Source: NORP240 sp038134485
Lineage (GTDB): Bacteria > Pseudomonadota > Gammaproteobacteria > Pseudomonadales > Pseudohongiellaceae
Length of the DNA stretch: 49,828 nucleotides
Assembly: GCA_038134485.1 (NCBI GenBank)
Contig: JAYPVG010000023.1
Span: forward strand, 1 to 49,828
Reading direction: 5' to 3'
Position numbers and translations under genes: made by a program. Numbering within the stretch: the first letter of the stretch is position 1; each line of letters begins with the position of its first letter. Below the pieces are notes generated by a model, which was given only the letters and a program-made list of their open reading frames with translations, did no database searches and was not told the origin of the DNA. Shown in pieces: positions 1 to 8,978 of this stretch.

Positions 1-3000
1 AGAACATCGCCCAGTCAGAGGCTTCATTCACCGGACCAAAAGCAATCACCGAAATAGGTGATAGCACACAGATAGGAGTCACATCATTGTCAAAAGCGTT
101 TTCCTGGTCAAGACTGAAAACGGTCAGGTAATCAGTCCCAGAAAAGCCAACAAAAGATGTGTAAGTCAGGGACTCAAGCGCAGCATTGATTTGTGCAAGT
201 GTTCCGCTTAGTGTCAGGGATCCGCTTCCTGACGCACCATTTATAATCGCCGCACCCCCGGCAGTTGATACCGATAAAGTGCCATTTTCTACGGAAATAG
301 ATACGGACGCTATATTGTCATCGATATCACTTACACTGACGAACCCGTCACCAGGAATAGATAGGCTTTCACCAGAAATCGCCGTTATCTTGATCGGCAT
401 GGAATTTACTGGAACATCATTAGTTCCGTAAATTGCTACCGTCAAATTTGCAGTATCGACCGCCCCTTCAGAATCGGTTATCTCATAGGTAAAAATATCT
501 TCGAGCGGAGCATCCGCTATGTCGAGCGCTTGTACCTGAGGATCACCGTTATTGACCGAGTACGAATAACTGCCATCCGAGCCTATGATCAGCGTTCCAT
601 AAGAACCAGTTATTACCAAACCGTTCGCCGATGACGAACCCACTGGCACATCATCTATTGCACCAGCCGAAAAAATTGTCGACAAACCGGCCTGAGCCTG
701 GGTCACGGTTCGAGAGTCTGCATTATCAACATCGGTATCGTTAACCAATACCCCACCCGTTGGGTCAAGCAGATCTTCTTGAGCCACCGCCGAATCATCA
801 ATCGCTACAGGAGCATCATTTGCTCCCTGGATTGAAACGGTAAGAGAGGCAATGGAAAAACCCTCAGAACCAGCCTGCGTATTATCAATGCGGTAATAAA
901 AAACATCCCCCAGTGACTGTGCGCTGTTGAGGGCATCAACCTCCTCGTTAGCATCATCAGGGGCATAGTTCCAGGTCCCGTCGCTGTTTAGTATTAGGGA
1001 ACCATATCGACCCTCCACGACACTCCCTACAGCAGATTCGACACTGTCATCTGCCGCTCGAAAAGCCACTACCTCAAGAAAATCTTGGGTAACGGGATCT
1101 CCAGCCACATCATCGTCGTTAAGTAAAACATTGCCACTTGCGTCAGCACCTGCTGCTACGCCTTCTTCTAGCGCAGAATTTATACCGTCAGCAATATCGT
1201 CTGCAGCAACAGGATCATTGACAGATGATCCGTATACGATGAGATTTAATGTAGCAACGCTTGTCTCACCCTCAAGATCTATAATGCAGTATTCAAAGAC
1301 GTCGTATCCGACTTGACCTACATCAAGAGGGCCGTCTTCGAAAGGGGTGTATACATAATCTCCTGTGGACTCGAGTACCAGTGTCCCGTACAAACCCGTG
1401 ACAGTAGCGCCCGCAGCTGAGGTAAAAGTCAATTGGCCTACAACAACATCCGCCTCGATAATTTTGTCGATCGTGATAGATATTGGATTTCCAGAACCGT
1501 CAAAATCTACGGCAACTATTTTTGAACCACTGGGAATACCAATACCGCTAACGTCCATGCCAATAGCTACCGATCCAGAAGCGCTCCCCAATGCAAACGC
1601 GAGAGTAGTCTCACCTTGTAGTTCACTATTCTGAACCGTCGCGTCTTTCACGGAGGCGTCCGCCGTTGTCTCCTTTTCTGTCGTGGTTTTAAAACCGACA
1701 TAGGGAAACAACGTAAAAAACTCGCTAACAGACTGAGTTATTTCGATGTAGGCCCCGTCCGAAACCGACCAATAAGTCGCTGGCTCGGCGGATAGCTGCA
1801 CCAACCAGGTTGGACCTACTACCTCTACGGGGTCAACCGCAATTAAGACGTTGTCCCCCGCTGAATCTAGGACAGCGCACCACGTGCCGTTAATATTTAT
1901 AAAGAGAGAACGCCCGGCTGAAACAGCGTTAAAGTTATTGCTATTTCCATCAAAATACAGAGTGGGGTTGTCTGGAGTGCTTGTGAAGGATTCTGCTGTC
2001 GCCGAACCAGTTAGCCCCTTGACTGAGAGTATTTCGCCATTGGCGTCAACATCAGAATCATTATCCAGTACAGATCCAACAGCGATTATTTCTCCGGGAT
2101 CTACCCCTGTTCCTCCTGCAGCGCTGAGCGCTTCCTTGGCAAAGTTATAATCGTCGGAAGCGACAGGAGCATCATTGGCACCCAAGATAATTACAGTCAG
2201 TGTTGATGTAGATGTTGCTCCCCCGTTATCAACGATTTGATAGGTAAACACATCAGTCAAGGTATCATCGGCAAGTCGCAATGCCTGGACTTCTGAATTG
2301 GCGTCGTCAGGACTGTACTGGTAGCTTCCATCCGAACCCAAGGTGAGTTCGCCAAATTCCCCTTGAACGACAGTGCCCGTCGCAGCAGATGTTGCGGGAG
2401 AGACTGCTGTGTCGGCACCAGCAGAGCCCACTCTTATTACATTGAGAACATCGCCGGTATCCGGATCCACATCGTTATCAAGAACGTTACCCGTTGCGTC
2501 TTCACCAGGAGCGAGAGCTCCCTCCTCAAGCGCAGGCCCACCGGATTGGCCCGCTTGAATAAGAAGATTACTTTGATCTGGATTCGCGGTAGGACCTTGA
2601 TTGGTCGGCAATAGAGAATTTAACCCTGTGTCGACGCGGTCAGATGACGAGCCAATTTCAGCAAGGGTTCCACTTGGCAAGCTATTCCATGCTGCCTCGA
2701 ACCCAATCGGATCAACAACTAAAATGAAGCCCCGGTTGTCGCCCGGGTTCGAATCTCCGTCTGTATTACCATCTAATATTGCTTGATCCAGAGTGGAAAA
2801 ATCCGCATCAGTCCACATGTAGAAAGCAACGATATTTCCTTTGTCTTTGATCGGGCGACTTATCCACCCATAAATTGTTTCGCCACCTATATCGATTGCA
2901 ATAGCCGAGACATCATTGCCGCTAAACAGACGACTGGATCCGTTGTCAGTAACCGTCGCACTTCCAAGTGGCGCGGCAGTATCGAACACATGAAGATTAG

Positions 3001-3532
3001 TCTCTTTATCTGCGACGTTGGTTACTTCATATGATTGAACAAAATCAAAGACAGCCAATTGATGAGCCCAGTTATCGGCAATTCGCTTTGGAAATGGGAG
3101 CGGTTCTGAATATCTGGGACCGAGGTCCCAGATGCTGTGTTGATCAACGCAACCGAGCGCAGAGTCAGTTGCAACGACTTCTGCACCTGTATGAGCCTCA
3201 AGAAATTTGACAACTTCTGAATTCGCACCAACGAAACAACTCCATAGAACAATTCTTTCGATTGACCAATCGTTTAATGCGCTTACATATTTGGTTAGTG
3301 ACTCGATGCCAATCTTCTTGTTAGCGAAGTGGAGATGGCCCGGAGAGCCATGAGCGACAATGTGCAGATCACGAATATGCGAACCTTTCAGAATGTTTGA
3401 TATTTCTGATACCGGATCCGCTCCAAGAATTGCCCTGCTGTCTATATGGCTTGAGGCAGCCAGTTCGCAAATTTCGGAGACAGCGGCGTCATAAACTAGA
3501 AGTGATTTGAATTTGGTTTTTTCGGTTTGCAT
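1..3532 (-). CDS. Giant DUF4347/VCBS-repeat surface protein, N-terminal part, cut by window edge
   Basis: The reverse strand is open from an ATG at 3532 to the window edge, giving at least 1177 residues and no stop. Residues 1 to about 165 resemble DUF4347, with the motifs LHIVAHGSPGHLHF and IVLWSCFVGAN. This domain starts many very large repeat proteins. After a linker (about 165-325), Ig/cadherin-like VCBS repeats follow. Four junctions of the type GANDAPVA, VNDPVAADD or GTNDVPV lie near residues 447, 773, 900 and 1036, along with many Asp-rich turns such as LDNDVD and VDNADS that probably bind calcium. No Sec signal peptide is visible, which fits type I secretion through a C-terminal signal outside the window. 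A role in adhesion or biofilm is inferred from the family. An ATG 22 bases upstream is out of frame. Confidence 0.85.
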   Translation of the reverse strand, partial: MQTEKTKFKSLLVYDAAVSEICELAASSHIDSRAILGADPVSEISNILKGSHIRDLHIVAHGSPGHLHFANKKIGIESLTKYVSALNDWSIERIVLWSCFVGANSEVVKFLEAHTGAEVVATDSALGCVDQHSIWDLGPRYSEPLPFPKRIADNWAHQLAVFDFVQSYEVTNVADKETNLHVFDTAAPLGSATVTDNGSSRLFSGNDVSAIAIDIGGETIYGWISRPIKDKGNIVAFYMWTDADFSTLDQAILDGNTDGDSNPGDNRGFILVVDPIGFEAAWNSLPSGTLAEIGSSSDRVDTGLNSLLPTNQGPTANPDQSNLLIQAGQSGGPALEEGALAPGEDATGNVLDNDVDPDTGDVLNVIRVGSAGADTAVSPATSAATGTVVQGEFGELTLGSDGSYQYSPDDANSEVQALRLADDTLTDVFTYQIVDNGGATSTSTLTVIILGANDAPVASDDYNFAKEALSAAGGTGVDPGEIIAVGSVLDNDSDVDANGEILSVKGLTGSATAESFTSTPDNPTLYFDGNSNNFNAVSAGRSLFININGTWCAVLDSAGDNVLIAVDPVEVVGPTWLVQLSAEPATYWSVSDGAYIEITQSVSEFFTLFPYVGFKTTTEKETTADASVKDATVQNSELQGETTLAFALGSASGSVAIGMDVSGIGIPSGSKIVAVDFDGSGNPISITIDKIIEADVVVGQLTFTSAAGATVTGLYGTLVLESTGDYVYTPFEDGPLDVGQVGYDVFEYCIIDLEGETSVATLNLIVYGSSVNDPVAADDIADGINSALEEGVAAGADASGNVLLNDDDVAGDPVTQDFLEVVAFRAADDSVESAVGSVVEGRYGSLILNSDGTWNYAPDDANEEVDALNSAQSLGDVFYYRIDNTQAGSEGFSIASLTVSIQGANDAPVAIDDSAVAQEDLLDPTGGVLVNDTDVDNADSRTVTQAQAGLSTIFSAGAIDDVPVGSSSANGLVITGSYGTLIIGSDGSYSYSVNNGDPQVQALDIADAPLEDIFTYEITDSEGAVDTANLTVAIYGTNDVPVNSMPIKITAISGESLSIPGDGFVSVSDIDDNIASVSISVENGTLSVSTAGGAAIINGASGSGSLTLSGTLAQINAALESLTYTSFVGFSGTDYLTVFSLDQENAFDNDVTPICVLSPISVIAFGPVNEASDWAMF

Positions 3533-3622
3533 CGGCGATATCTCTGATGATCATGTTCGAATATACAACCACGGTTCCGTCAGCACAAACCTAACTTGAA
3601 TTCATACATCAGACTTCAAAAA

Positions 3623-3712
3623 TGGCGGAGGGGGAGAGATTCGAACTCTCGGAGGATTTTCACCCTCGCTGGTTTTCAAGACCAGTGCATTCAACCACTC
3701 TGCCACCCCTCC
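3623..3712 (-). tRNA. tRNA-Ser (anticodon UGA)
   Basis: The reverse strand forms a class II cloverleaf. The acceptor strand GGAGGGG pairs with CCCCTCC, the discriminator base is G, and the 3' CCA is encoded. The anticodon loop CTTGAAA carries TGA, reading UCA codons. A long variable arm and the T-loop GTTCGAATC are present. Length is 90 bases including CCA. A tRNA-Ser next to yccA is, as I recall, also found in Escherichia and Pseudomonas. Confidence 0.96.
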
Positions 3713-4092
3713 TTCAGCTTCGTGAGTTTACACGATATTTCTATGCTTTAAATCAAAAACTGGATAGTTATCTTGCATTATTGGTTTTGTGATAGAGATC
3801 ACATTATTTTGTTACGACCAGAGCGTCACAGTCATAATTCTCGCGCCTCCGGACAGACATTTTTCAAATCAGGGCGAAGTCTCACTCACAGTGGTATTAC
3901 TTCTGTCCGAAATAAGCAAAATGCGTTGATTTTGGGATAGCAAACAGTATCATTTATGGGACAAGTACCTTAATTTAATGGTCAAAGGGGTCATACAAGC
4001 ATAAATAGCGAACGTATTCAGTTATTTAACTGCTGAATTGTCATCTCAAGACCTTGAACTTAGTTACCTTACGAGGGGAGACGGAGGAAGAT
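3713..4092. other. Intergenic region between tRNA-Ser and yccA
   Basis: This stretch of about 380 bases separates the leftward tRNA from the rightward yccA. Its clearest element is a CRP-like palindrome at 3788-3803, listed separately. A weak sigma70-like pair, TTGATT at 3926-3931 and TATCAT at 3948-3953 with a 16-base spacer, could drive yccA, but I do not rely on it. No convincing coding frame is present. Confidence 0.5.
3788..3803. promoter_or_regulatory. CRP/Vfr-type binding site
   Basis: The sequence TGTGATAGAGATCACA has both half-sites of the CRP consensus (TGTGA-N6-TCACA) intact, and A/T-rich flanks. It lies about 76 bases upstream of the tRNA-Ser 5' end and about 290 bases upstream of the yccA start, so either unit could be the target. 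The same window encodes a predicted adenylate cyclase (39273-40817), but any link between the two is inference. Confidence 0.65.
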
Positions 4093-4767
4093 ATGAATGA
4101 CACAGAATTTCAAACGCTAGCTAGTGGTCACGATTCGGCTATCGCGGTCAATAAAGTCTTGCGAAACACCTACTCGCTTCTCTCCATGACCCTGTTTTTC
4201 AGCGCAATTTGCGCTGTGATTACCATGATGGGGCAGGTTTCCCAGGGTGTGGGGCTAATCCTGCTGATCGGCGGATTTATAAGCAGTTTTGTTGTTCAGG
4301 CCACAGCACGCAGCGCGAAAGGCCTGGTATGGGTATTCATATTTGCCGGACTGATGGGCGGAGCCATTGGACCCGTAATTTCAGCCTACCTCGCGGCATA
4401 CGGGAACGGTTCCCTGATAGTGGCCCAAGCCCTGGGAGGTACCGCGCTGATATTCTTATGCCTGTCAGGATACGTATTGGCGACCGGCAAGAATTTCAGT
4501 TACCTGGGTGGATTCTTAACTACCGGACTAATCGTTGCACTAGTAGCCATCATCGCCAATATCTTTCTGCAAATCCCAGCTCTCAGCCTCGCTATCTCAG
4601 CTGCTGTCATCATGATCATGTCCGGGTATATTCTTTACGAAACCAGCAGCATAATTAATGGCGGCCAGCGCAATTACATACTTGCTACAATCTCCCTGTA
4701 CCTGAGTATTTTCAACATTTTTATTCATCTGTTGAACCTGCTCGGAGCATTGACCGGGCGCGAGTAA
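4093..4767 (+). CDS. yccA: BAX inhibitor-1/YccA family inner membrane protein
   Basis: This 224-residue protein is a YccA-type member of the Bax inhibitor-1 (UPF0005) family. In E. coli, YccA is a substrate and modulator of the membrane protease FtsH. Seven hydrophobic segments are visible after a polar N-terminus. Family-typical stretches are VLRNTYSLLSMTL near the start, ALGGTALIFLC in the middle and YILATISLYLSIFNIF near the C-terminus. The ATG at 4093 is preferred over the longer frame from 4054 because GGAGG lies just upstream at 4083-4087 and the resulting N-terminus matches the family. A terminator follows directly. Confidence 0.92.
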   Translation: MNDTEFQTLASGHDSAIAVNKVLRNTYSLLSMTLFFSAICAVITMMGQVSQGVGLILLIGGFISSFVVQATARSAKGLVWVFIFAGLMGGAIGPVISAYLAAYGNGSLIVAQALGGTALIFLCLSGYVLATGKNFSYLGGFLTTGLIVALVAIIANIFLQIPALSLAISAAVIMIMSGYILYETSSIINGGQRNYILATISLYLSIFNIFIHLLNLLGALTGRE

Positions 4768-4794
4768 CATTTTGCGGCTTTACTAGCTAATCAG

Positions 4795-4822
4795 AAAAAA
4801 GCCCCGAAAATCGGGGCTTTTT
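4795..4822 (+). terminator. Rho-independent terminator after yccA
   Basis: The stem GCCCCGA/TCGGGGC has an AAA loop. It is preceded by six A and followed by five T, so it could work in both directions. It separates yccA from tusD. Confidence 0.88.
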
Positions 4823-4843
4823 GTTTGCAGGATAGATAAGAAC

Positions 4844-5233
4844 GTGAAGTTTTCCATTGTGGTACATTCGGCGCCCTACACAAGCGAAGGTTCGCTTTCG
4901 GCATTTCGCTTCTGCCAAACCTTGCTGGCAGAGGGGCATGAAATCTATCGGATTTTTTTTCTTCGCGAAGGCGTGCATAACCTGACCCGACTCGCAGTGG
5001 TTGGGCAGGACGAACTGAACTTGCAAGATTCCTGGGAGACACTGATCAAAGAGCAAAAGCTTGACGCCGTCGCATGCGTAACGTCGGCCCTCAAACGCGG
5101 CATTATCGACCTGCAGGAAGCCGAGCGTTACGATAAGCACGCGCACAACCTTTCAGATTCGGCGAGCATCTCAGGTCTGGGACAGCTTGTTGATGCAGTT
5201 CTCAATTCAGATCGAGTTCTAAACTTCGGGTAA
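4844..5233 (+). CDS. tusD: Sulfurtransferase TusD
   Basis: TusD is a subunit of the cytosolic TusBCD complex. It takes persulfide sulfur from TusA and passes it through TusE to MnmA for 2-thiolation of tRNA wobble uridine. The 129 residues match the family length. The active-site cysteine is Cys78 in ACVTSALKRG. The N-terminal strand MKFSIVVHSAPY and the C-terminal SGLGQLVDAVLNSDRV are typical. The start codon is GTG with AGGA upstream (4829-4832). It is first of four close genes; the mnmA partner is in the same window at 22939. Confidence 0.94.
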   Translation: MKFSIVVHSAPYTSEGSLSAFRFCQTLLAEGHEIYRIFFLREGVHNLTRLAVVGQDELNLQDSWETLIKEQKLDAVACVTSALKRGIIDLQEAERYDKHAHNLSDSASISGLGQLVDAVLNSDRVLNFG

Positions 5234-5237
5234 CCAG

Positions 5238-5609
5238 ATGACTGAAACTAAGATCAAGACGGTGACGTTTATCAGTCGTAGCGTGCCCTATGGATCTGAA
5301 AGCAGTCAGATTTGCCTGGAGCTAGTGCTCGCTTTCTCGGTTTACGACCAGGAGATCAATTACATCTTTCTGGAAGACGGTGTATATCAGCTATTGAAGT
5401 CACAGCATTCTGCAGGTATCGACAGCAAGAATCTCGGAGCATCTCTTACTGCTCTTGAGATATACGGTGTTGAAAGGGTATTTGTGGATTCTGAATCAAT
5501 GGCGCGTCGTAATCTGCATGAGGAAGAGTTGATTGTACCTGCCCAACCTCTAAACGCAGATCAGATTCGGTCTCTGATTCGCTCCTCAGACGCGGTATTT
5601 AACCTATGA
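5238..5609 (+). CDS. tusC: Sulfur relay protein TusC
   Basis: This 123-residue DsrE/F-like subunit belongs to the TusBCD hexamer of the tRNA 2-thiouridine sulfur relay. N-terminal VTFISRSVPYGSES and the central FLEDGVYQLL match TusC. It begins four bases after tusD and overlaps tusB by four bases (ATGA), so translation is probably coupled. TusC is a structural subunit and has no required catalytic cysteine, consistent with the composition seen. Confidence 0.92.
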   Translation: MTETKIKTVTFISRSVPYGSESSQICLELVLAFSVYDQEINYIFLEDGVYQLLKSQHSAGIDSKNLGASLTALEIYGVERVFVDSESMARRNLHEEELIVPAQPLNADQIRSLIRSSDAVFNL

Positions 5610-5884
5610 CGCATCTGCACACTGTTAACAAGCCAGTCTTGCTGGATCTATGCCTGCGTTCGATCGAGGATGGAGACGCCCTTTTACTGATTGAAGATGG
5701 CGTTTATGGGGCACAACAGTTTTGCGTCGAACAAATACCGGTTGGCATTTCGATCTATGTATTGCGCCAAGATCTCGAGGCCAGAGGGCTTGCCACCAGA
5801 ATCGACGAGCGGGTCGTGATGGCAGAAACCAAAGATTTCGTTAGCCTCTGTTGCCATCATGGCAAAATAATCAACTGGTTTTAG
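5606..5884 (+). CDS. tusB: Sulfur relay protein TusB
   Basis: This 92-residue protein is the third TusBCD subunit. It starts MTHLHTVNKP and contains DALLLIEDGVYGA, a strand-loop shared with E. coli TusB. It ends with a short hydrophobic tail. The start overlaps the tusC stop. The product is cytosolic and acts in transfer of sulfur from TusA toward TusE. Confidence 0.9.
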   Translation: MTHLHTVNKPVLLDLCLRSIEDGDALLLIEDGVYGAQQFCVEQIPVGISIYVLRQDLEARGLATRIDERVVMAETKDFVSLCCHHGKIINWF

Positions 5885-5900
5885 ATCGATATTTATTCGC

Positions 5901-6245
5901 ATGCTCATGGCTAATTTCCTTCGCTGTAATGACAAGAAAATCGCCATCGATAAAGATGGCTACCTGAAAGACCTGGGTAACTGGAATGAGAATGTCGCTG
6001 AAGCGCTGGCAGCGGATTGCCAAATTAATTTAAAAGATGCGCACTGGGAAATTATCTGGCTGGTAAGGGAATTTTACCAGCAACACCAACTTTCACCTCC
6101 AATGCGTCCCCTGATAAAACTCGTCAAAACAAAATTAGGCGACGATAAGGGACGCAGCATTTATTTGATGAAGCTTTTCGGTGGCAGTGCGGCGAAGACC
6201 TTAAACAGAATCGCCGGTCTTCCTCGTCCCGCAAACTGTCTCTGA
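5901..6245 (+). CDS. tusE: TusE/DsrC-family sulfurtransferase
   Basis: This 114-residue protein accepts persulfide from TusD and delivers it to MnmA. The conserved core HWEIIWLVREFYQQHQLSP and the C-terminal arm IAGLPRPANCL, with the penultimate cysteine (Cys113), are diagnostic. The second arm cysteine, ten residues earlier in dissimilatory DsrC, is absent, so this is TusE for tRNA modification and not a sulfite reductase partner. ATGs at 5901 and 5907 are equally plausible starts. It is last in the tus operon and converges on cysG. Confidence 0.92.
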   Translation: MLMANFLRCNDKKIAIDKDGYLKDLGNWNENVAEALAADCQINLKDAHWEIIWLVREFYQQHQLSPPMRPLIKLVKTKLGDDKGRSIYLMKLFGGSAAKTLNRIAGLPRPANCL

Positions 6246-6262
6246 AAATAATGCGTTAATAG

Positions 6263-7654
6263 TTAGCTTTTTTCCGGCATAAACCAGCAGAGTCGTTCTC
6301 CCAACTTTACTACTTCACCGACAATAAGTAATGTGGGAGAGCTGATCCCAGCGTTTTCAACCCGAGTAGCGAGAGACTCCAGATCGCCAGAAATAACTCG
6401 CTGTTCCGGCATGGTGCCTTTCTGAATGAGAGCGGCTGGCTTGGTCGGTGGCAGGCCGTGTTCGATCAGGCGAGAACAGATCGTGTCAAGATTCATCAGC
6501 CCCATGTAGAAAACCAGCGTCTGCCCTTCTCTCGCCAATGCTTGCCACTCAGGCTCCTCATCCCTGGAGCTGAAATGCCCGGTCAAGAATTGCACCGTAT
6601 GTGCAAAATCGCGGTGGGTAAGCGGAATTCCCGCGTAGCTTGCACAACCCAAGGCGGCAGTGATTCCTGGCACGATCTGAAACGGAATGTCCCGATCAAT
6701 TAAAGACTCAATTTCCTCACCGCCTCTCGCAAAAATAAGAGGATCGCCACCCTTGAGGCGGAGAACCCGTTTACCCTTCAGGGCCTGTTCAATAAGCAGT
6801 TCATTGATTTCATCCTGCGAAATCTGATGGGTAGAACGCTCTTTGCCAACATAAATTCTTTCCGCATCTGGTCTGACCCTTTCCAGAACAGCTGAAGACA
6901 CGAGGCGGTCATACAACACCACATCCGCCTTCAGCATGAGGCGCAGCGCTTTCAACGTGAGCAGATCCGGATCCCCTGGCCCTGCTCCAACCAGATAGAC
7001 CTCGCCGCGCGGCAAACTTGCCGAGGACTCTTCCATCAACGACGCAATTCTGATTCGGGCCTGATCCAGTCGGCCGCCATACACCAGTTCCGGGACATCA
7101 CTTTCGAGGATCATTTCCCAGAATCTAACCCGCATATCAAAATTATTAATCTGCTCTTTGGCAGCTTGTCTGTACTCTCGCAGCAAAGAGGCTAGTTGAC
7201 CTGTTGCGCCAGGTAGCTGCACTTCCAGCTGTTCCTTAATCTGGCGAGCCAGAACCGGCGAACTGCCGCTACTCGATATCGCCACGACCAGAGGGCTCCG
7301 ATCTACCACCGCCGGAAATATCATTGTGCACAGCGCTGGCTGATCTACCACGTTGACAGGAATATTGCGTGATTGGGCGCATCTGAAAACCTCGCGATTG
7401 GTTTCTTCGCTATCAGTCGCGGCTATTGCCAGCACCGACTCTCCAAAGTCGGTTGAATTGAATTGCCCGATTCTTGATGTGTGTTGACCTGAAGTCAGCA
7501 GTTCCTGCAATGACTCATCGATAGAGTCCGCAACAACCATCAGTCTGGCGCCCGCTCGCAACAGCAACCTGGCTTTACGTAGAGCAACCTCCCCACCGCC
7601 AACCAGCAGGCATTGCTTGTCTTTAACATCGAGGAATGCTGGCAGATATTCCAT
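6263..7654 (-). CDS. cysG: Siroheme synthase (trifunctional CysG)
   Basis: This 463-residue enzyme makes siroheme from uroporphyrinogen III. The N-terminal half (about 1-210) is the NAD-dependent precorrin-2 dehydrogenase/sirohydrochlorin ferrochelatase, with the Rossmann motif LLVGGGEVALRKA near residue 16. The C-terminal half (from about 217) is the SAM-dependent uroporphyrinogen III methyltransferase, starting VYLVGAGPGDPDLLTLKA and containing LRLKGGDPLIFARGGEE. Siroheme is the cofactor of sulfite and nitrite reductases, which fits cysH and cysB elsewhere in the window. It starts two bases after the serS stop and ends the lolA-rarA-crcB-serS-cysG run. Confidence 0.96.
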   Translation of the reverse strand: MEYLPAFLDVKDKQCLLVGGGEVALRKARLLLRAGARLMVVADSIDESLQELLTSGQHTSRIGQFNSTDFGESVLAIAATDSEETNREVFRCAQSRNIPVNVVDQPALCTMIFPAVVDRSPLVVAISSSGSSPVLARQIKEQLEVQLPGATGQLASLLREYRQAAKEQINNFDMRVRFWEMILESDVPELVYGGRLDQARIRIASLMEESSASLPRGEVYLVGAGPGDPDLLTLKALRLMLKADVVLYDRLVSSAVLERVRPDAERIYVGKERSTHQISQDEINELLIEQALKGKRVLRLKGGDPLIFARGGEEIESLIDRDIPFQIVPGITAALGCASYAGIPLTHRDFAHTVQFLTGHFSSRDEEPEWQALAREGQTLVFYMGLMNLDTICSRLIEHGLPPTKPAALIQKGTMPEQRVISGDLESLATRVENAGISSPTLLIVGEVVKLGERLCWFMPEKS

Positions 7655-7656
7655 TT

Positions 7657-8952
7657 TTACTCGAGCACAGTCTGCCCGCCCAAATAGGGCCGCAGTGTCT
7701 CCGGTATCAGAACCTTGCCCTCCTCTGTTTGAAAATTTTCTAAAATCGCGACCAGTGTTCTTCCTACCGCCAACCCGGATCCGTTCAAAGTGTGCACCAG
7801 CTCTGGCTTACCTGTTTCCGGATTTCGGTACCTGGCGTGCATTCGACGCGCTTGAAAATCCGTGAAACTGCTGCAGGAGGATATTTCCCGATAACAGTTT
7901 TGTGAGGGTAACCATACCTCGAGATCATAGGTCTTGTGGGAACCAAAACCGAGATCACCTCCGCAAAGAACCACCTTTCGATAAGGCAAATTCAGCGCCT
8001 GCAAAATAGCCTCTGCGTGTCCGGTGAGTTCTTCAAGCGCTTGTTCGGAGTTATCCGGATGTACAATATGGACTAACTCCACTTTTTCAAACTGATGTTG
8101 TCGAATCATCCCTCGGGTGTCTTTGCCATAGGAGCCGGCCTCGCTTCGAAAGCAGGGAGTGTGAGCAGCGTAACGCAGAGGCAAAAGTTCCGCATCGAAG
8201 ATCTGATCTCTCGCCAAATTCGTAACCGGCACCTCCGACGTAGGAATCAGATAAAACGAGTGAGCTCCAGCAATCTTGAAAAGATCCTCTTCAAATTTGG
8301 GTAATTGCGCAGTCCCAAACAAAGAGTCTGAGTTGACCATATAGGGAACGTAAACTTCGGTATAGCCGTGGTCAGTAGTATGCATATCAAGCATAAACTG
8401 GATAAGAGCCCGGTGTAATCGCGCGAGCGATCCCCTAAGAACAACGAATCGGGATCCGGCAATCTTTGTAGCAGCTGCAAAATCCATGCGCTGGAGTGCC
8501 GAGTTTTCGCCACTCAGATTCTCCCCCAGCATCACGTGATCTTTTACTTCAAAATCGAATTCCCTAGGCTCTCCCCACCTGGCTACTTCCAAATTTGCCT
8601 CTTCGTTTGCACCTTCAGGAACGGAGTCGTGGGGAATATTGGGAATTGTGGCAAAAATAGCAGTCAGTTCTTCCTGGGACTCTGAGAGTGACACTTTGAG
8701 CGCCTCAAGTTGCTGATTAATTTCAGCCACTGCCTGCATCGACTCGCTGGCGTCTTCTCCGGCCGCTCTGAGTTTCCCAATCATCTTGGATCGATTGTTG
8801 CGCTCACCTTGAAGCCTTTCCGTTTCCAGCTGCAGGTCCCTGCGCCTGGAATCCAAACTCTGGATATGATCGAGCTCGAGGTTGAAGTGTTTTTTCCTCA
8901 GCAGAGCTGCTAATTTTTCAGGTTGGGCGCGTAACCATTTAGGATCTAACAT
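7657..8952 (-). CDS. serS: Seryl-tRNA synthetase
   Basis: This 431-residue class II synthetase charges tRNA-Ser. The N-terminal MLDPKWLRAQPEKLAALL begins the long antiparallel coiled-coil arm (about 25-100) that grips the tRNA long variable arm. Class II motif 2 is seen as CFRSEAGSYGKDTRGMIRQHQF and motif 3 near LNGSGLAVGRTLVAILEN. The frame extends upstream to 9015, but the ATG at 8952 gives the family N-terminus and has GGAAAG upstream. It is 26 bases from crcB. A tRNA-Ser gene lies at 3623. Confidence 0.97.
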   Translation of the reverse strand: MLDPKWLRAQPEKLAALLRKKHFNLELDHIQSLDSRRRDLQLETERLQGERNNRSKMIGKLRAAGEDASESMQAVAEINQQLEALKVSLSESQEELTAIFATIPNIPHDSVPEGANEEANLEVARWGEPREFDFEVKDHVMLGENLSGENSALQRMDFAAATKIAGSRFVVLRGSLARLHRALIQFMLDMHTTDHGYTEVYVPYMVNSDSLFGTAQLPKFEEDLFKIAGAHSFYLIPTSEVPVTNLARDQIFDAELLPLRYAAHTPCFRSEAGSYGKDTRGMIRQHQFEKVELVHIVHPDNSEQALEELTGHAEAILQALNLPYRKVVLCGGDLGFGSHKTYDLEVWLPSQNCYREISSCSSFTDFQARRMHARYRNPETGKPELVHTLNGSGLAVGRTLVAILENFQTEEGKVLIPETLRPYLGGQTVLE

Positions 8953-8978
8953 GCAAAACTTTCCTTGACGCGTGGAGA

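Noticed and set aside
1..2200. CRISPR or tandem DNA repeats in the adhesin gene
   Set aside because: Repetition is at protein domain level with diverged DNA; no regular short repeats and spacers.
186..3034. Several plus-strand frames of 61-99 codons
   Set aside because: They are antisense to the long DUF4347/VCBS frame, which is open for 1177 codons with clear family repeats.
4787..5146. Reverse frame over tusD
   Set aside because: It is antisense to a well-conserved gene and includes the terminator.
5901..6245. DsrC of dissimilatory sulfur metabolism
   Set aside because: The second C-terminal cysteine is absent and the gene ends a tusDCB operon, so it is TusE.
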